Assembly (NCBI RefSeq): GCF_019802125.1
Contig: NZ_JAHVHT010000003.1
Coordinates: 372,001 to 436,000 of the forward strand
Source: Tateyamaria omphalii
Lineage (GTDB): Bacteria > Pseudomonadota > Alphaproteobacteria > Rhodobacterales > Rhodobacteraceae
Length of the DNA: 64,000 nucleotides
Direction of reading: 5' to 3'
Under the pieces are notes generated by a model. It was given only the letters and a program-made list of their open reading frames with translations, did no database searches and was not told where the DNA came from. Shown here one piece after another: positions 26,668-35,412 of this stretch. Each line of letters opens with the position of its first letter. Position 1 is the stretch's first letter. The translations under genes were made by a program, and so were the position numbers.

Positions 26668-26696
26668 AAAAAGGGCCGCGTGCTGCGGCCCTTTGT
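26668..26696. terminator. Bidirectional intrinsic terminator
   Basis: AAAGGGCCGC-GTGCT-GCGGCCCTTT forms a perfect 10-bp stem (26670-26694), flanked by an A-run on the left and TTT on the right, between the convergent GNAT gene and fadJ. It should stop transcripts from both sides. Confidence 0.8.
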
Positions 26697-26710
26697 GGTG
26701 TTTCGGGTGC

Positions 26711-26731
26711 GGTGCGCAGTGAATGCGCACC
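26711..26731. repeat. Palindromic unit, family A copy 3
   Basis: Exact second copy of GGTGCGCA-GTGAA-TGCGCACC, followed by CTGCA instead of CTACG. It lies seven bases downstream of the fadJ stop on the minus strand, 672 bases from the first copy. Confidence 0.6.
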
Positions 26732-26737
26732 CTGCAT

Positions 26738-28936
26738 TTAAGCGGCCTTGGCGGCGTCGGGGCCGAAGCGGCCATAGAAGCTCTGGTTCTTCTCGGCCAT
26801 CTCGCGCAGCAGGGCGGGGCATTTGAACCGCTCGCCATACTTGGCTTCCAACTGGTCGCAGCGTTCGGCAGCGTAAGGCGCGCCGATGATGTCGAGCCAG
26901 CTGAGCGGGCCACCGGACCAAGGGGCAAAGCCCCAGCCGAGGATTGCGCCCACGTCGCCTTCGCGGATGTCCATCAGCACACCTTCTTCCAGCGCGCGGA
27001 CGGCCTCAAGCACCTGGGAGAACAGCAGGCGGTGCTGGACTTCGCCCAGCTCGGGCTGGTCGTCCATCAGAGGGTACTTGTCATGCACGCCGCGCCAGAT
27101 GCCCTGACGTTTGCCCTTCTCATCGTAGTCGTAAAAGCCCGCGTTCGCCTTGCGACCCATGCGGCCCAGCTCTTCCATCCAGAAGATCAGGTCGTCGGAG
27201 GGGCTGTCAGGATAGGCGTCGCCCATGGCGGCCTTGGTCGCGCGGGCGATTTTCGCGCCCAGATCAATGGCCGTTTCATCCGTCAATTGCAACGGACCCA
27301 GCGGCATGCCGACCATCTTGGCGGCGTTCTCGATCAGCGCAGGCTCGACCCCTTCGGTGACCATCCGCGTCCCCTCGTTGATGTAGGGGATGATGCAGCG
27401 GTTGGCGTAGAAGAAGCGCGCGTCGTTGACCACGATGGGCGTCTTGCGGATCTGGCGCACATAGTCGAGTGCCTTGGCCACGGCCCGGTCGCCGGTCTCG
27501 GCACCCTTGATGATCTCGACCAGCAGCATTTTCTCGACGGGCGAGAAGAAGTGGATGCCGATGAACTGTTCCTGGTTCTTCGAGGCCTTCGCCAGTTCGG
27601 AGATCGGCAGGGTCGAGGTGTTGGAGGCAAAGATGCAGTCGTCGGGGATGATCGCCTCGACCTTCTGGGTGATCTCGGCCTTGACCTTGGGGTCTTCGAA
27701 CACGGCTTCGATGATCAGATCGCAGCCTTTGAGTTGCTCAAGATCAGGCGTGGCGGTGATGCGGGACAGGAGCGCTTCACCCTTATCCTGCGTGGTCTTG
27801 CCGCGCTTGATGCCGCCCTCGACATACTTCTCGGAGTAGTTCTTGCCCCGATCCGCCGACTCTTGGTCGCGGTCGATCAGGACCACTTCGATGCCCGCTT
27901 GGGCTGACACCAGAGCAATACCTGCGCCCATCAGGCCCGCACCCAGCACGCCGAGCTTCTTGACCCGCTGGTCTTCGATGCCTTGCGGACGCACAGCGCC
28001 TTTTTCCAGCGCTTCCTTGTTGAGGAAGAGCGAGCGGATCATGGCACCGGAGGAGGGGTTCAGCAGCACATTGGTGAACCAGCGCGCCTCGATCTTCAGC
28101 GCCGTGTCAAAGGGCACCAGCGCGCCTTCATAGACAGCGCTCAACAGCGCCTTGGCAGCTGGGTAGACGCCTTGGGTCTTGCCGTTCACCATCGCGGCAG
28201 CACCGACAAAGGTCATGAAGCCAGCGGGGTGATAGGGGGCACCGCCGGGCATCTTGTAGCCCTTCTGGTCCCAGGGTTTCACAAGGTCCGCGTCAGTCGC
28301 GTTCAGCACCCATTCGCGGGCGGCGGCAACGGGGTCTGCGACGACCTCATCGACCAGCTTGCCCTTGGCTTTGGCGGGGGGAACCATCTTGCCTTCCAGT
28401 AGGAAGGGCGACGCTTCCATCGCGCCCAGCTTGCGGGCGAGGCGGGTTGTACCACCCGCGCCGGGGAAGATGCCGACGAGGATTTCGGGCAGGCCGACCT
28501 TGGCTTTAGGGTTGTCCGCAATGAAGGTGCGGTGGGTCGCCAGCGGCAGTTCCAGACCGATGCCAGCAGCCGTGCCGGGCAGGGCAGCGGCAATCGGCTT
28601 TCCGCCCTTGTTGGTCTTGGGATCCATGCCCGCGCGTTCGATCTTGCGCAGGAGCCCGTGCATTTTCATGGTGCCTTCGAACAGGCCTTTGGCGGGGTTG
28701 TCGCCCGCCTCTTCCTTCATCTTGGCGAGCAGGTTCAGGTCCATGCCGCCGGCGAAGGTGTCCTTGCCGGAGGTGATCACGACACCTTTGACGGCATCGT
28801 CAGCCAGCACCTCGTCGATCATATCGTTGAGCAGTTCCAGCCCTTCGAAGGACATGACGTTCATGGTTTTGCCGGGCACGTCCCAAGTGATGGTGGCGAT
28901 GCCGTCGGCGTCTTTGGTGAGTGTAAAGTCAGCCAT
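26738..28936 (-). CDS. fadJ: Enoyl-CoA hydratase / 3-hydroxyacyl-CoA dehydrogenase (FadJ/FadB type)
   Basis: A 732-residue bifunctional beta-oxidation enzyme. The N-terminal crotonase domain (about 1-290) has the oxyanion-hole FAGGMDLNLL and both catalytic Glu (GIGLELPLAT; VGLPEILVGIFPGAGGTTRL). The dehydrogenase domain begins with the NAD loop LGVLGAGLMGAGIALVSA (about 329-346) and has the catalytic His in IGIHFFSPVEKM. The C-terminal domain ends in the W-G-F-A-P-W-S-G-G-P segment typical of these enzymes. It works with the thiolase encoded 15 bases upstream (28952-30163), so the pair form the FadA/FadJ complex. Confidence 0.95.
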   Translation of the reverse strand: MADFTLTKDADGIATITWDVPGKTMNVMSFEGLELLNDMIDEVLADDAVKGVVITSGKDTFAGGMDLNLLAKMKEEAGDNPAKGLFEGTMKMHGLLRKIERAGMDPKTNKGGKPIAAALPGTAAGIGLELPLATHRTFIADNPKAKVGLPEILVGIFPGAGGTTRLARKLGAMEASPFLLEGKMVPPAKAKGKLVDEVVADPVAAAREWVLNATDADLVKPWDQKGYKMPGGAPYHPAGFMTFVGAAAMVNGKTQGVYPAAKALLSAVYEGALVPFDTALKIEARWFTNVLLNPSSGAMIRSLFLNKEALEKGAVRPQGIEDQRVKKLGVLGAGLMGAGIALVSAQAGIEVVLIDRDQESADRGKNYSEKYVEGGIKRGKTTQDKGEALLSRITATPDLEQLKGCDLIIEAVFEDPKVKAEITQKVEAIIPDDCIFASNTSTLPISELAKASKNQEQFIGIHFFSPVEKMLLVEIIKGAETGDRAVAKALDYVRQIRKTPIVVNDARFFYANRCIIPYINEGTRMVTEGVEPALIENAAKMVGMPLGPLQLTDETAIDLGAKIARATKAAMGDAYPDSPSDDLIFWMEELGRMGRKANAGFYDYDEKGKRQGIWRGVHDKYPLMDDQPELGEVQHRLLFSQVLEAVRALEEGVLMDIREGDVGAILGWGFAPWSGGPLSWLDIIGAPYAAERCDQLEAKYGERFKCPALLREMAEKNQSFYGRFGPDAAKAA

Positions 28937-28951
28937 AGTCGTGTTCTCCCC

Positions 28952-30163
28952 TTACACGCGTTCGATGATTGTGGCGGCACCCATGCCGGAGGCGACGCAG
29001 AGGGTGGCAAGGCCGGTTTCCTTGTCGGTCCGCTCCATCTCGTCCAGCAGTGTGCCGAGGATCATGGCACCCGTGGCGCCCAGCGGGTGGCCCATGGCGA
29101 TGGCACCGCCGTTCACGTTCACCTTGCCGTGGTCGACGTCAAAGGCCTGCAGGAAGCGCAGGACAACGGCGGCGAAGGCTTCGTTGACTTCGAACAGGTC
29201 GATGTCACCGATGTTCATGCCATTGTCGCGCAGGATCTTTTCGGTGACAGGCACGGGGCCGGTCAGGTTGATGGTTGGATCGGTGCCGATCTTGGCGGTC
29301 GACTTGATGCGGGCACGGGGTTTGATGCCCAGTTTTTTGCCCAAGTCTTCGTTCCCGATCAGCAGGGCGGCGGCCCCGTCCACGATGCCGGAGGAGTTGC
29401 CCGCATGGTGCACGTGGTTGATGCGCTCAAGGTGCGGGTACTTCATCAACGCCACCTTGTCGAAACCGGGCATGACCTTGCCCATGGCTTCAAAAGCGGG
29501 GTTCAGGCTGCCCAGCGACTGCATGTCGGTCTGCGGGCGCATGTATTCGTCGTGATCGAGGATCGGCAGACCGTTCTGATCCTTGACGGTGATGACCGAC
29601 TTTTCGAACCGCTTGTCGTCCCACGCCTCTTTCGCGCGACGCTGGCTTTCGACCGAGTACTGGTCAACGTCATCGCGTGAGAAGCCATATTCCGTTGCGA
29701 TCAGGTCCGCGCCAATGCCTTGAGGGGCAAAGTAGCTTTCCATCGCGATCGAAGGATCGGCAGCAATCGCGGCGCCATCGGAGCCCATGGCGACACGGCC
29801 CATCATCTCGACCCCACCAGCGATGTAGCCGTCACCAGCCCCGCCGCGCACCTGGTTGGCAGCGATGTTCACGGCCTCAAGACCGGAGGCGCAGAAGCGG
29901 TTGATGGCGATGCCGGGGATGGCTTCATCCAGGTCCGAGGCCAGAACAGCGGTCCGTGCAAGGTTACCACCTTGTTCCATCACCTGCGTTACGTTGCCCC
30001 AGATCACATCCTCGACCACGTGGCCGTCGATGTTGTTGCGCTCTTTCAGCGCGTTCAGGGTCAGCGTGGACAGGCGCAGCGAGGTCACCTCGTGCAGCGC
30101 ACCGTCCTTGCGGCCCTTGCCGCGCGGTGTGCGGATCGCGTCATAGATATAGGCTTCGGTCAT
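28952..30163 (-). CDS. fadA: Acetyl-CoA C-acyltransferase (thiolase)
   Basis: A 403-residue degradative thiolase that cleaves 3-ketoacyl-CoA with CoA. The active-site Cys lies in NRFCASGLEAVNIAANQV, the HHAGNSSGIVDGAAA block follows, the catalytic His is in GGAIAMGHPLGATGA, and the second Cys is in LCVASGMGAA. GGAGGACC just before ATG 30163 sets the start. First gene of the fadA-fadJ pair; a TetR-type inverted repeat lies 48 bases upstream of the start. Confidence 0.94.
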   Translation of the reverse strand: MTEAYIYDAIRTPRGKGRKDGALHEVTSLRLSTLTLNALKERNNIDGHVVEDVIWGNVTQVMEQGGNLARTAVLASDLDEAIPGIAINRFCASGLEAVNIAANQVRGGAGDGYIAGGVEMMGRVAMGSDGAAIAADPSIAMESYFAPQGIGADLIATEYGFSRDDVDQYSVESQRRAKEAWDDKRFEKSVITVKDQNGLPILDHDEYMRPQTDMQSLGSLNPAFEAMGKVMPGFDKVALMKYPHLERINHVHHAGNSSGIVDGAAALLIGNEDLGKKLGIKPRARIKSTAKIGTDPTINLTGPVPVTEKILRDNGMNIGDIDLFEVNEAFAAVVLRFLQAFDVDHGKVNVNGGAIAMGHPLGATGAMILGTLLDEMERTDKETGLATLCVASGMGAATIIERV

Positions 30164-30210
30164 CGGGTTGGTCCTCCTGCCATGTGGCGTGTCTTTGTCT
30201 TCAAGTGGTG

Positions 30211-30226
30211 TAGACCGGGTGGTCTA
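30211..30226. promoter_or_regulatory. TetR-type inverted repeat upstream of fadA
   Basis: TAGACC-GGGT-GGTCTA is a perfect 6-4-6 inverted repeat 48 bases before the fadA start, in the only gap between fadA and the upstream GST gene. The AGACC...GGTCT form is common among TetR-family operators. No TetR gene is in the window, so the regulator would be encoded elsewhere. Confidence 0.45.
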
Positions 30227-30259
30227 ATCAAGGGTGACGTTGCGGCGGTTTAGGTAAAC

Positions 30260-30892
30260 TTACGCACGGTCGGCGGGAGAGCCCGGCATGAGGTCGTAAG
30301 GCGCCTTCCAGCCGGGCGTGGCCGAGATGTTGTCGAGCCAACGGTCGATATTGGGCCAGTCAGCGCGCTCAAAGCCGAAGGGTTCGGGGTAGTAGAGGTA
30401 GCCGCAGCAACTGAGGTCCGCATTAGTGATCCCGTCCCCCACGATCCAGTCGCGCCCCTCGAGATGGCTGTTGAGCACGGCATAGGCGGCCTTGAGACGT
30501 CCCTGGTTGAAGGCAATGACCTCCTGCGGGCGTTTGTCCTCGGGCAGGAAGTTCATCAGAAAGCGGGTCATGCCGCACATCGAACTGAGCTTGTGATTGT
30601 CCCACAACACCCAGCGCAGCACCTCGTATCTGTCGTCGTCCTCACCGCCGAACTTGCCGGTCTTGTCGGTGATGTATTGCTGAATGACGCCAGATTGGCT
30701 GATGCAGTGCTCGCCATCCTGCAAAAGCGGCGTTTCGCCCATCGGATTGAGCGCCCGAAACTCATCCGTACGGGCGGCCCCACCAAAGAAATCAACAAAC
30801 ACCGGCTCCCAGTCGAGGCCCGACAATTGCAGGGCCAGCGCGGCTTTGTAGGAATTCCCGCTTTCTCCAAAGCAGTGCAGTTTGAGGGTCAT
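30260..30892 (-). CDS. Glutathione S-transferase family protein
   Basis: A 210-residue GST. The thioredoxin-like N-terminal domain has the glutathione site with GESGNSYKAALAL (Ser-type), NPMGETPLLQDGEHCISQSGVIQQY (cis-Pro and the glutamyl-binding Q-S), followed by a helical C-terminal domain with the N-capping motif NADLSCCGYLYY. Cytoplasmic; electrophile detoxification or a specific catabolic step. It lies between the fadA gene (downstream) and an acyl-CoA dehydrogenase gene (upstream), all on the minus strand. Confidence 0.88.
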   Translation of the reverse strand: MTLKLHCFGESGNSYKAALALQLSGLDWEPVFVDFFGGAARTDEFRALNPMGETPLLQDGEHCISQSGVIQQYITDKTGKFGGEDDDRYEVLRWVLWDNHKLSSMCGMTRFLMNFLPEDKRPQEVIAFNQGRLKAAYAVLNSHLEGRDWIVGDGITNADLSCCGYLYYPEPFGFERADWPNIDRWLDNISATPGWKAPYDLMPGSPADRA

Positions 30893-30930
30893 GTGTGCGG
30901 GCCTTCCCGGTCTTGAGAATTGAGAGGGCA

Positions 30931-30988
30931 GGACCGGTGGGTTTCACACCCCCCGGCCCCCCCGTGGAGTTTACTTGGCAAGATGAAG
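30931..30988 (+). repeat. Intergenic hairpin repeat, family B copy 2
   Basis: GACCGGTGGGTTTCACACCC, then CCCGGCCCCCCCGTGGAG and the tail TTACTTGGCAAGATGAAG. The copy at 46089-46147 has the same TTTCACACCCCC loop and a TTTGGCGAAATGAAG tail. Confidence 0.6.
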
Positions 30989-31133
30989 TTGGATCTGTTC
31001 ACCAAGCATTAACGTTAACGCCTCATTCTGAAGGTGCATGGCAGGCTGGAGAGCTGAGCCATGTGCAAGGTGAAGCCCCAACATTCCGCTGTCACAGGCC
31101 GGATGGAGGGGTGGATCTTGAGCAGCGACACAG

Positions 31134-31170
31134 TCTTCATCTTGCCAAGAAAACTCCCCCCGGAGGGCCG
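31134..31170 (-). repeat. Intergenic hairpin repeat, family B copy 3 (half unit, inverted)
   Basis: On the minus strand it reads CGGCCCTCCGGGGGGAG, TTTTCTTGGCAAGATGAAG, matching the right half of the copy at 30931-30988. The G/C hairpin arm is shorter here, so it looks like a partial copy. Confidence 0.55.
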
Positions 31171-31199
31171 ATCAGCCACGACCCAATCGGCTAGCCGCA

Positions 31200-32357
31200 T
31201 CAAAAGGCCCTCGCAATCAGCTCTTTCATGATCTCGTTGGTGCCGCCGTAAATGCGCTGCACGCGCGCGTCCGTCCACATGCCGCCGATGTCATAGTCAT
31301 TGGTGAAGCCGTAGCCGCCATGTAGTTGCAGGCACTCGTCCAGCACCCAGGCTTGCGTGTCCGTCGTCCAGTATTTGCACATGGCGGCCTTATCAACCGA
31401 CAGCTCGCCACGGATATGTTCGGCCACGCATTCATCAAAGAACGACCGGCTGACCATGGTCTTGGTCTTGGCTTCCGCCAGTTTGAACCGGGTGTTCTGG
31501 AATTGCAGGAGGTTGCCGCCAAAAGCTTCGCGGTCTTTGCAATAGGCAATCGTGCGCTCGACCGCGCCTTCCATCGCGCCCACAGCAGAGCAGGCGATGA
31601 CCAGCCGTTCTTGCGGCAATTGCTGCATAAGCTGATAAAACCCTTGCCCCTCGGCGCCGCCAAGAATGTTTTCCGGCGCAATCTCGACATTGTCGAAGAA
31701 CAGTTCCGACGTGTCCGAGGCGTGCATGCCGATCTTGTCGAGGTTGCGGCCGCGCTGGAACCCGTCCGCCCTGTCGGTTTCCAGCACCACGAGCGAGACG
31801 CCTTTGGAGCCTTGGGAAGGGTCGGTTTTCGCGGCCACCACGATCAGGTTGGCGTGCTGGCCGTTGGTGATGAAGGTCTTGGAGCCCGTCAGCTTGTAGG
31901 CGTTGCCATCCTTGATTGCGCGGGTCTTGATCGCCTGTACGTCAGACCCGGTCGAGGGTTCGGTCATCGCCAGCGCGCCGACCAACTCACCTGTGACCAG
32001 CTTGGGCAGCCAGCGCTGTTTCTGGTCTTCCGTCCCGTAGGCCAGCACGTAGTGCGCGACGATGCCCGAATGGATGCCGTGGCCCCAGCTTGCGAGGTTG
32101 GCGCGCGCCGCTTCGATCAGGATGGCCGCCTCGTGGCCGAAATCGCCGCCGGCGCCGCCGTACTCTTCGGGGATCGAGGGGCAGAGCAGACCCAGCTGAC
32201 CCGCTTGGGCCCAGGTCTCGCGGTCCATTTCGCCCTGCTTGCGCCAGCGCTCGAAGTGAGGCGCCCATTCATTGGTGATGAATTGCGCCGTCATGTCGGC
32301 GATCATCTGGTGTTCGTCCGTCATCCATGTGGATGACCCTGTAACCATGTCCTTCAA
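31200..32357 (-). CDS. Acyl-CoA dehydrogenase
   Basis: A 385-residue FAD flavoenzyme introducing the trans-2 double bond in acyl-Co[19 protein letters not shown] and [10 protein letters not shown] are the flavin/substrate blocks; the C-terminal part has [14 protein letters not shown] and [17 protein letters not shown], with Glu of the GGTNEI motif in the catalytic-base position. The start is TTG 32357, favoured by GGAGG seven bases upstream; ATG 32348 lacks a well-spaced site. The first four bases overlap the stop of the small membrane-protein gene upstream (32354-32357), which suggests coupling. Confidence 0.92.
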   Translation of the reverse strand: MKDMVTGSSTWMTDEHQMIADMTAQFITNEWAPHFERWRKQGEMDRETWAQAGQLGLLCPSIPEEYGGAGGDFGHEAAILIEAARANLASWGHGIHSGIVAHYVLAYGTEDQKQRWLPKLVTGELVGALAMTEPSTGSDVQAIKTRAIKDGNAYKLTGSKTFITNGQHANLIVVAAKTDPSQGSKGVSLVVLETDRADGFQRGRNLDKIGMHASDTSELFFDNVEIAPENILGGAEGQGFYQLMQQLPQERLVIACSAVGAMEGAVERTIAYCKDREAFGGNLLQFQNTRFKLAEAKTKTMVSRSFFDECVAEHIRGELSVDKAAMCKYWTTDTQAWVLDECLQLHGGYGFTNDYDIGGMWTDARVQRIYGGTNEIMKELIARAF

Positions 32358-32650
32358 CTCACAGACCTCCCAAATTCAGATATCAGGTAAACGATGCCGG
32401 CCACCAACACGATCGCCAGCCCTCCTGTAGCCCAGAGGGCGGAAAAGGCGGCTGCGTATCCGGCGCCGACATAAGACAATGTGTCAGGGTTGATATTCCA
32501 GATACCAAAGAGCTTTCCGCATTCTAGGGCGCTTTCGATCGTTTCACATCCAGCGCTCCATCGCACCAGCCCAATGCCCGCAATCATCGCAACCACTGCC
32601 AGCAAAGGGCCGAAAGCGAGGACGAGAAAAGTCTTGGCGCCAAGTTGCAT
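32354..32650 (-). CDS. Small two-span membrane protein, unknown
   Basis: A 98-residue protein with two hydrophobic stretches, [21 protein letters not shown] (about 7-27) and [20 protein letters not shown] (about 71-90), joined by a loop with two Cys ([15 protein letters not shown]) that could form a disulfide if periplasmic. I do not recognise the family. It overlaps the acyl-CoA dehydrogenase start by four bases and follows the ribbon-helix-helix-like gene by eight. Confidence 0.65.
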   Translation of the reverse strand: MQLGAKTFLVLAFGPLLAVVAMIAGIGLVRWSAGCETIESALECGKLFGIWNINPDTLSYVGAGYAAAFSALWATGGLAIVLVAGIVYLISEFGRSVS

Positions 32651-32658
32651 ATGCAGGA

Positions 32659-32871
32659 CTACCGCTTCCGCGCCTCCAACTCGGAATTGAACAACCGCAA
32701 CCGGGCTGTCAGGTTTTCCTCGTTCATCACGCTATCGAAATTCTCGAACAGGAACGACAGGGCCTCGCCTTCGTCCAGACCCGCGTCGGCGGCAAACCGC
32801 TTGAGGCGGCGATAGCCATCCTCGGTCATCGCAACGGGAAAGCGGCGGGTCAGGCGAAAGCGTTTGGGCAT
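32659..32871 (-). CDS. Small ribbon-helix-helix-like protein
   Basis: A 70-residue basic protein. RFPVAMTEDGYRRLKRFAADAGLDEGEALSFLFENF has the strand-helix-helix rhythm of MetJ/Arc-type (RHH) DNA-binding proteins: a short strand with alternating residues, an amphipathic helix, a turn and a second helix. A small regulator is plausible, though no toxin partner lies beside it. GAAGGA precedes ATG 32871. It heads the set with the small membrane protein and the acyl-CoA dehydrogenase. Confidence 0.55.
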   Translation of the reverse strand: MPKRFRLTRRFPVAMTEDGYRRLKRFAADAGLDEGEALSFLFENFDSVMNEENLTARLRLFNSELEARKR

Positions 32872-32883
32872 AAGCGGTCCTTC

Positions 32884-32914
32884 AAAAAAGTAAGGCGGGG
32901 GTGTCCCCCGCCTT
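32884..32914 (-). terminator. Intrinsic terminator after the DmdC-like gene
   Basis: On the minus strand AAGGCGGGGG-ACA-CCCCCGCCTT (10-bp stem, 32892-32914) is followed by ACTTTTTT. It lies seven bases after the stop of the 593-residue acyl-CoA dehydrogenase gene and separates it from the downstream small genes. Confidence 0.85.
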
Positions 32915-32921
32915 GACCAGT

Positions 32922-34703
32922 TTAGAAGTTTGCCGCTTCCAGGGCCATGACTGTGTCGGCCCCGGTCTCGATGCGCGCGAGATGCAGCGCAGTCGCGGGC
33001 AGTTGGCGGGCCATGTAATAGCGACCCGTTGCAAGCTTGGTCTCGTGGAACTCCGGATCGGACGTTCCACCCGCCAGCGCTTCACGCGACGCCTTGCCCA
33101 TCTTGGCCCACATCAGACCCAGACAGACATGACCGAACATGTGCATGAAGTCGTAGCTTCCGCTCAAAGCGTTGTTCGGGTTCGTCATGCCGTTCTGCAT
33201 GAAGTACATGCCTGCGGCCTGCAGATCCTTGGACGCAGCTTTCAGTGGCTCCAGATACTCCTTGTCGAACGCCTCATCCTGACCGGAGTTCTCTTTGACG
33301 AAGCTCTTCACCAGATCAAAGAACGCCATCACGTGCTTGCCGCCGTCCTGCGCCAGCTTGCGGCCCACGAGGTCGAGCGCCTGCACACCGTTCGCCCCTT
33401 CGTAGATCATCGCGATACGGGCGTCGCGGGTGTATTGCGACATGCCCCATTCTTCGATGTAGCCGTGACCACCATAAACCTGCTGCGCCTTGATCGTGTT
33501 GTCGTACCCCACGTCCGTCAGGAAGCCCTTGATGATCGGGGTCAGGAGCGACACGAGGCCGTCTGCATCCTTGTCGCCCGAGCGGTGTGCGGCGTCGATC
33601 ATGGTGGCGCCCCACAGGATGAAGGCGCGCGCACCTTCGGCAAAGGACTTCTGGTCCATCAGCGAGCGGCGGATATCGGGGTGCACGATCAGCGGGTCGG
33701 CGGGTTTCTCGGGCGCTTTGGCACCGGTCACGTCGCGGCCTTGAAGGCGGTCCTTGGCGTATTCCAGCGCGTTCTGATACGCGACTTCGGCCTGGCTCAG
33801 ACCCTGCATGCCGACACCGAGACGCGCTTCGTTCATCATGGTGAACATCGCACGCATGCCCTTGTGCTCTTCACCGATAAGATAGCCCACGGCGCCGTCA
33901 TAGTTCATCACGCAGGTGGAGTTGCCGTGAATGCCCATCTTCTCTTCGATGTTGCCGACGGCGACGCCGTTGCGGGCACCCAGCGAACCATCTTCGTTCA
34001 CCAGGAACTTGGGCACGATGAACAGCGACACGCCCTTGATCCCCTCGGGGCCACCGACGATTTTCGCCAGCACGAGGTGGATGATGTTGTCGGCCATGTC
34101 GTGCTCACCGGCGGAGATGAAAATCTTCTGGCCGGAGATTTTGTAGGTGCCGTCGTCCTGCGGTTCGGCTTTGGTACGCATCAGGCCCAGGTCGGTGCCG
34201 CAATGCGGTTCGGTCAGGTTCATGGTGCCGGTCCATTCGCAGGACACCATCTTGGGCAGATAGGTCTCTTTCTGCTGGTCCGACCCGTGTGCCAGAATGG
34301 CCGATGCCGCACCGTGGGTCAGGCCCTGGTACATGGTGAAGGCCATGTTGGCGGACGAGAACATCTCGCCCACAGCCGTGCCCATGACATAAGGCATGTT
34401 CTGGCCGCCAAACTCTTCGGGCATGTCCAGACCTGGCCAGCCACCTTCCTTGACCTGCTCGAAGGCGTCCTTGAACCCGGTGGGGGTGTAGACAACGCCG
34501 TTTTCCAATCGGCAACCTTCCTTGTCACCCACGACGTTCAGGGGCGCCAACACTTCGGATGTCAGCTTGCCCGCTTCGTCGAGGATGGCCGAGGTGAAGT
34601 CGGCTTCCAGCTCGTCATAGCCGGGAATGTCGGACCCTGTGACGTTCAGCACGTCGTGCAGGATGAATTGCATGTCCTTGGTGGGGGGCGTGTAGCTTGG
34701 CAT
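32922..34703 (-). CDS. Large acyl-CoA dehydrogenase, DmdC-like
   Basis: A 593-residue flavoprotein of the large acyl-CoA dehydrogenase class, with an extra C-terminal domain of about 120 residues. Landmarks: [36 protein letters not shown] (flavin/substrate loop), [35 protein letters not shown], and [19 protein letters not shown] with catalytic Glu. Both the N-terminal opening ([20 protein letters not shown]) and length match roseobacter DmdC proteins, which oxidise 3-methylmercaptopropionyl-CoA in DMSP demethylation; members of the same group also act on ordinary acyl-CoAs. So DmdC activity is possible, not proven. It ends in a strong terminator and is preceded by its likely MerR regulator. 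Confidence 0.88.
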   Translation of the reverse strand: MPSYTPPTKDMQFILHDVLNVTGSDIPGYDELEADFTSAILDEAGKLTSEVLAPLNVVGDKEGCRLENGVVYTPTGFKDAFEQVKEGGWPGLDMPEEFGGQNMPYVMGTAVGEMFSSANMAFTMYQGLTHGAASAILAHGSDQQKETYLPKMVSCEWTGTMNLTEPHCGTDLGLMRTKAEPQDDGTYKISGQKIFISAGEHDMADNIIHLVLAKIVGGPEGIKGVSLFIVPKFLVNEDGSLGARNGVAVGNIEEKMGIHGNSTCVMNYDGAVGYLIGEEHKGMRAMFTMMNEARLGVGMQGLSQAEVAYQNALEYAKDRLQGRDVTGAKAPEKPADPLIVHPDIRRSLMDQKSFAEGARAFILWGATMIDAAHRSGDKDADGLVSLLTPIIKGFLTDVGYDNTIKAQQVYGGHGYIEEWGMSQYTRDARIAMIYEGANGVQALDLVGRKLAQDGGKHVMAFFDLVKSFVKENSGQDEAFDKEYLEPLKAASKDLQAAGMYFMQNGMTNPNNALSGSYDFMHMFGHVCLGLMWAKMGKASREALAGGTSDPEFHETKLATGRYYMARQLPATALHLARIETGADTVMALEAANF

Positions 34704-34730
34704 AAGTCTCTCTCCCTAAGTCTTTGGCGC

Positions 34731-35132
34731 TTATTCAGCGGCCTTTTTCGTCATGTTCATCGAGGCGATCATCTTCTCGCCCCACTTCAACTGGTCTTTC
34801 AGCTCGTCGATGGCTTCAGTCAGCTCGTCGCGCTGGCGCTCCATGTCGGCCAGACGGTCGCGGGCAATGTCATAGGTGCGGGCCAGTTGCGTCTGCTGCT
34901 GGTCGCCCATGTCGTAGAGGTCCAGAAGCTGGCGGATTTCCTCGAGGCTGAAACCAAAGCGCTTGCCGCGCAGGATCAGCTTCAGGCGGGCCCGGTCACG
35001 CTTGGTGAACAGGCGCTTCTGGCCTTCGCGGATCGGGAACAGCAATTCCTTGGCTTCGTAAAAGCGCAGGGTCCGCGGCGTGACGTCGAAGGCGTCGCAC
35101 ATCTCGCGGATGGTCATCGTTTTCTCGGTCAT
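34731..35132 (-). CDS. MerR-family regulator, paralogue 1
   Basis: A 133-residue regulator. The winged HTH is TIREMCDAFDVTPRTLRFYEAKELLFP (about 6-32), then REGQKRLFTKRDRARLKLILRGKRFGFSLEEIRQLLDLYD, and a long C-terminal coiled coil (about 85-125) for dimerisation; no Cys metal site is present. Its neighbour is the DmdC-like gene (27 bases downstream), suggesting control of CoA-thioester oxidation, as known for LiuR/PsrA-like MerR proteins. Start ATG 35132; ATG 35117 is also possible. Inverted ACGT-containing repeats lie upstream (35200-35229). Closely similar to the MerR gene at 37178. Confidence 0.85.
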   Translation of the reverse strand: MTEKTMTIREMCDAFDVTPRTLRFYEAKELLFPIREGQKRLFTKRDRARLKLILRGKRFGFSLEEIRQLLDLYDMGDQQQTQLARTYDIARDRLADMERQRDELTEAIDELKDQLKWGEKMIASMNMTKKAAE

Positions 35133-35199
35133 AAGATCACTCGCATCTCGTGTTACGGCAAGGACATGGGACAGGGGCCAATTCAATGCAACAGCCACC

Positions 35200-35229
35200 T
35201 GACGTTGACGTAAGTTGTACGTTGCGTCA
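35200..35229. promoter_or_regulatory. ACGT-repeat region, candidate MerR operator
   Basis: TGACGTTGACGTAA (35200-35213) and TACGTTGCGTCA (35217-35228) are consecutive near-symmetric elements 70-95 bases upstream of the MerR gene. The TTACGT-x2-ACGT pattern (minus strand TTACGTCAACGTCA) resembles sites of LiuR-type MerR regulators of branched-chain and fatty acid oxidation. Autoregulation is inference. Confidence 0.35.
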
Positions 35230-35342
35230 CTTCCAAAGTTGACGTGCTCAGGGCTCACGTAAAGCATTATTTCGCGTTCAATCGGGCCCGCACTCTGGCC
35301 TCAGGCACTATACCCGCCCATGTCAGCGGCACTTACGAGCTG

Positions 35343-35356
35343 TTGATTCAGGTCAA
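35343..35356. promoter_or_regulatory. FNR/FnrL-type box upstream of uspA
   Basis: TTGATTCAGGTCAA fits the FNR-family consensus TTGAY-N4-RTCAA at every defined position. It ends 56 bases before the uspA ATG, a distance suitable for activation with sigma-70 RNA polymerase. It suggests induction of uspA under low oxygen by an FnrL or Dnr-type regulator encoded elsewhere. Confidence 0.6.
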
Positions 35357-35412
35357 GGTTGGCACCGAAACGATCTCCTAGGCTCAACATCGAAGCGAAT
35401 GGAGGACTGAGC

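Larger units (their letters stand above)
30893..31199. other. 307-base intergenic region with inverted pair of repeats
   Basis: No gene is visible. The region carries two family-B repeat copies in opposite orientation (30931-30988 and 31134-31170), both ending in TTGGCAAGATGAAG on their own strand, and between them CATTAACGTTAACG (31006-31019) with the perfect core TTAACGTTAA, plus a hairpin (GCATGGC ... GCCATG, about 31039-31071). The pair could fold into one large cruciform and separates the acyl-CoA dehydrogenase gene from the GST gene. Confidence 0.5.
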
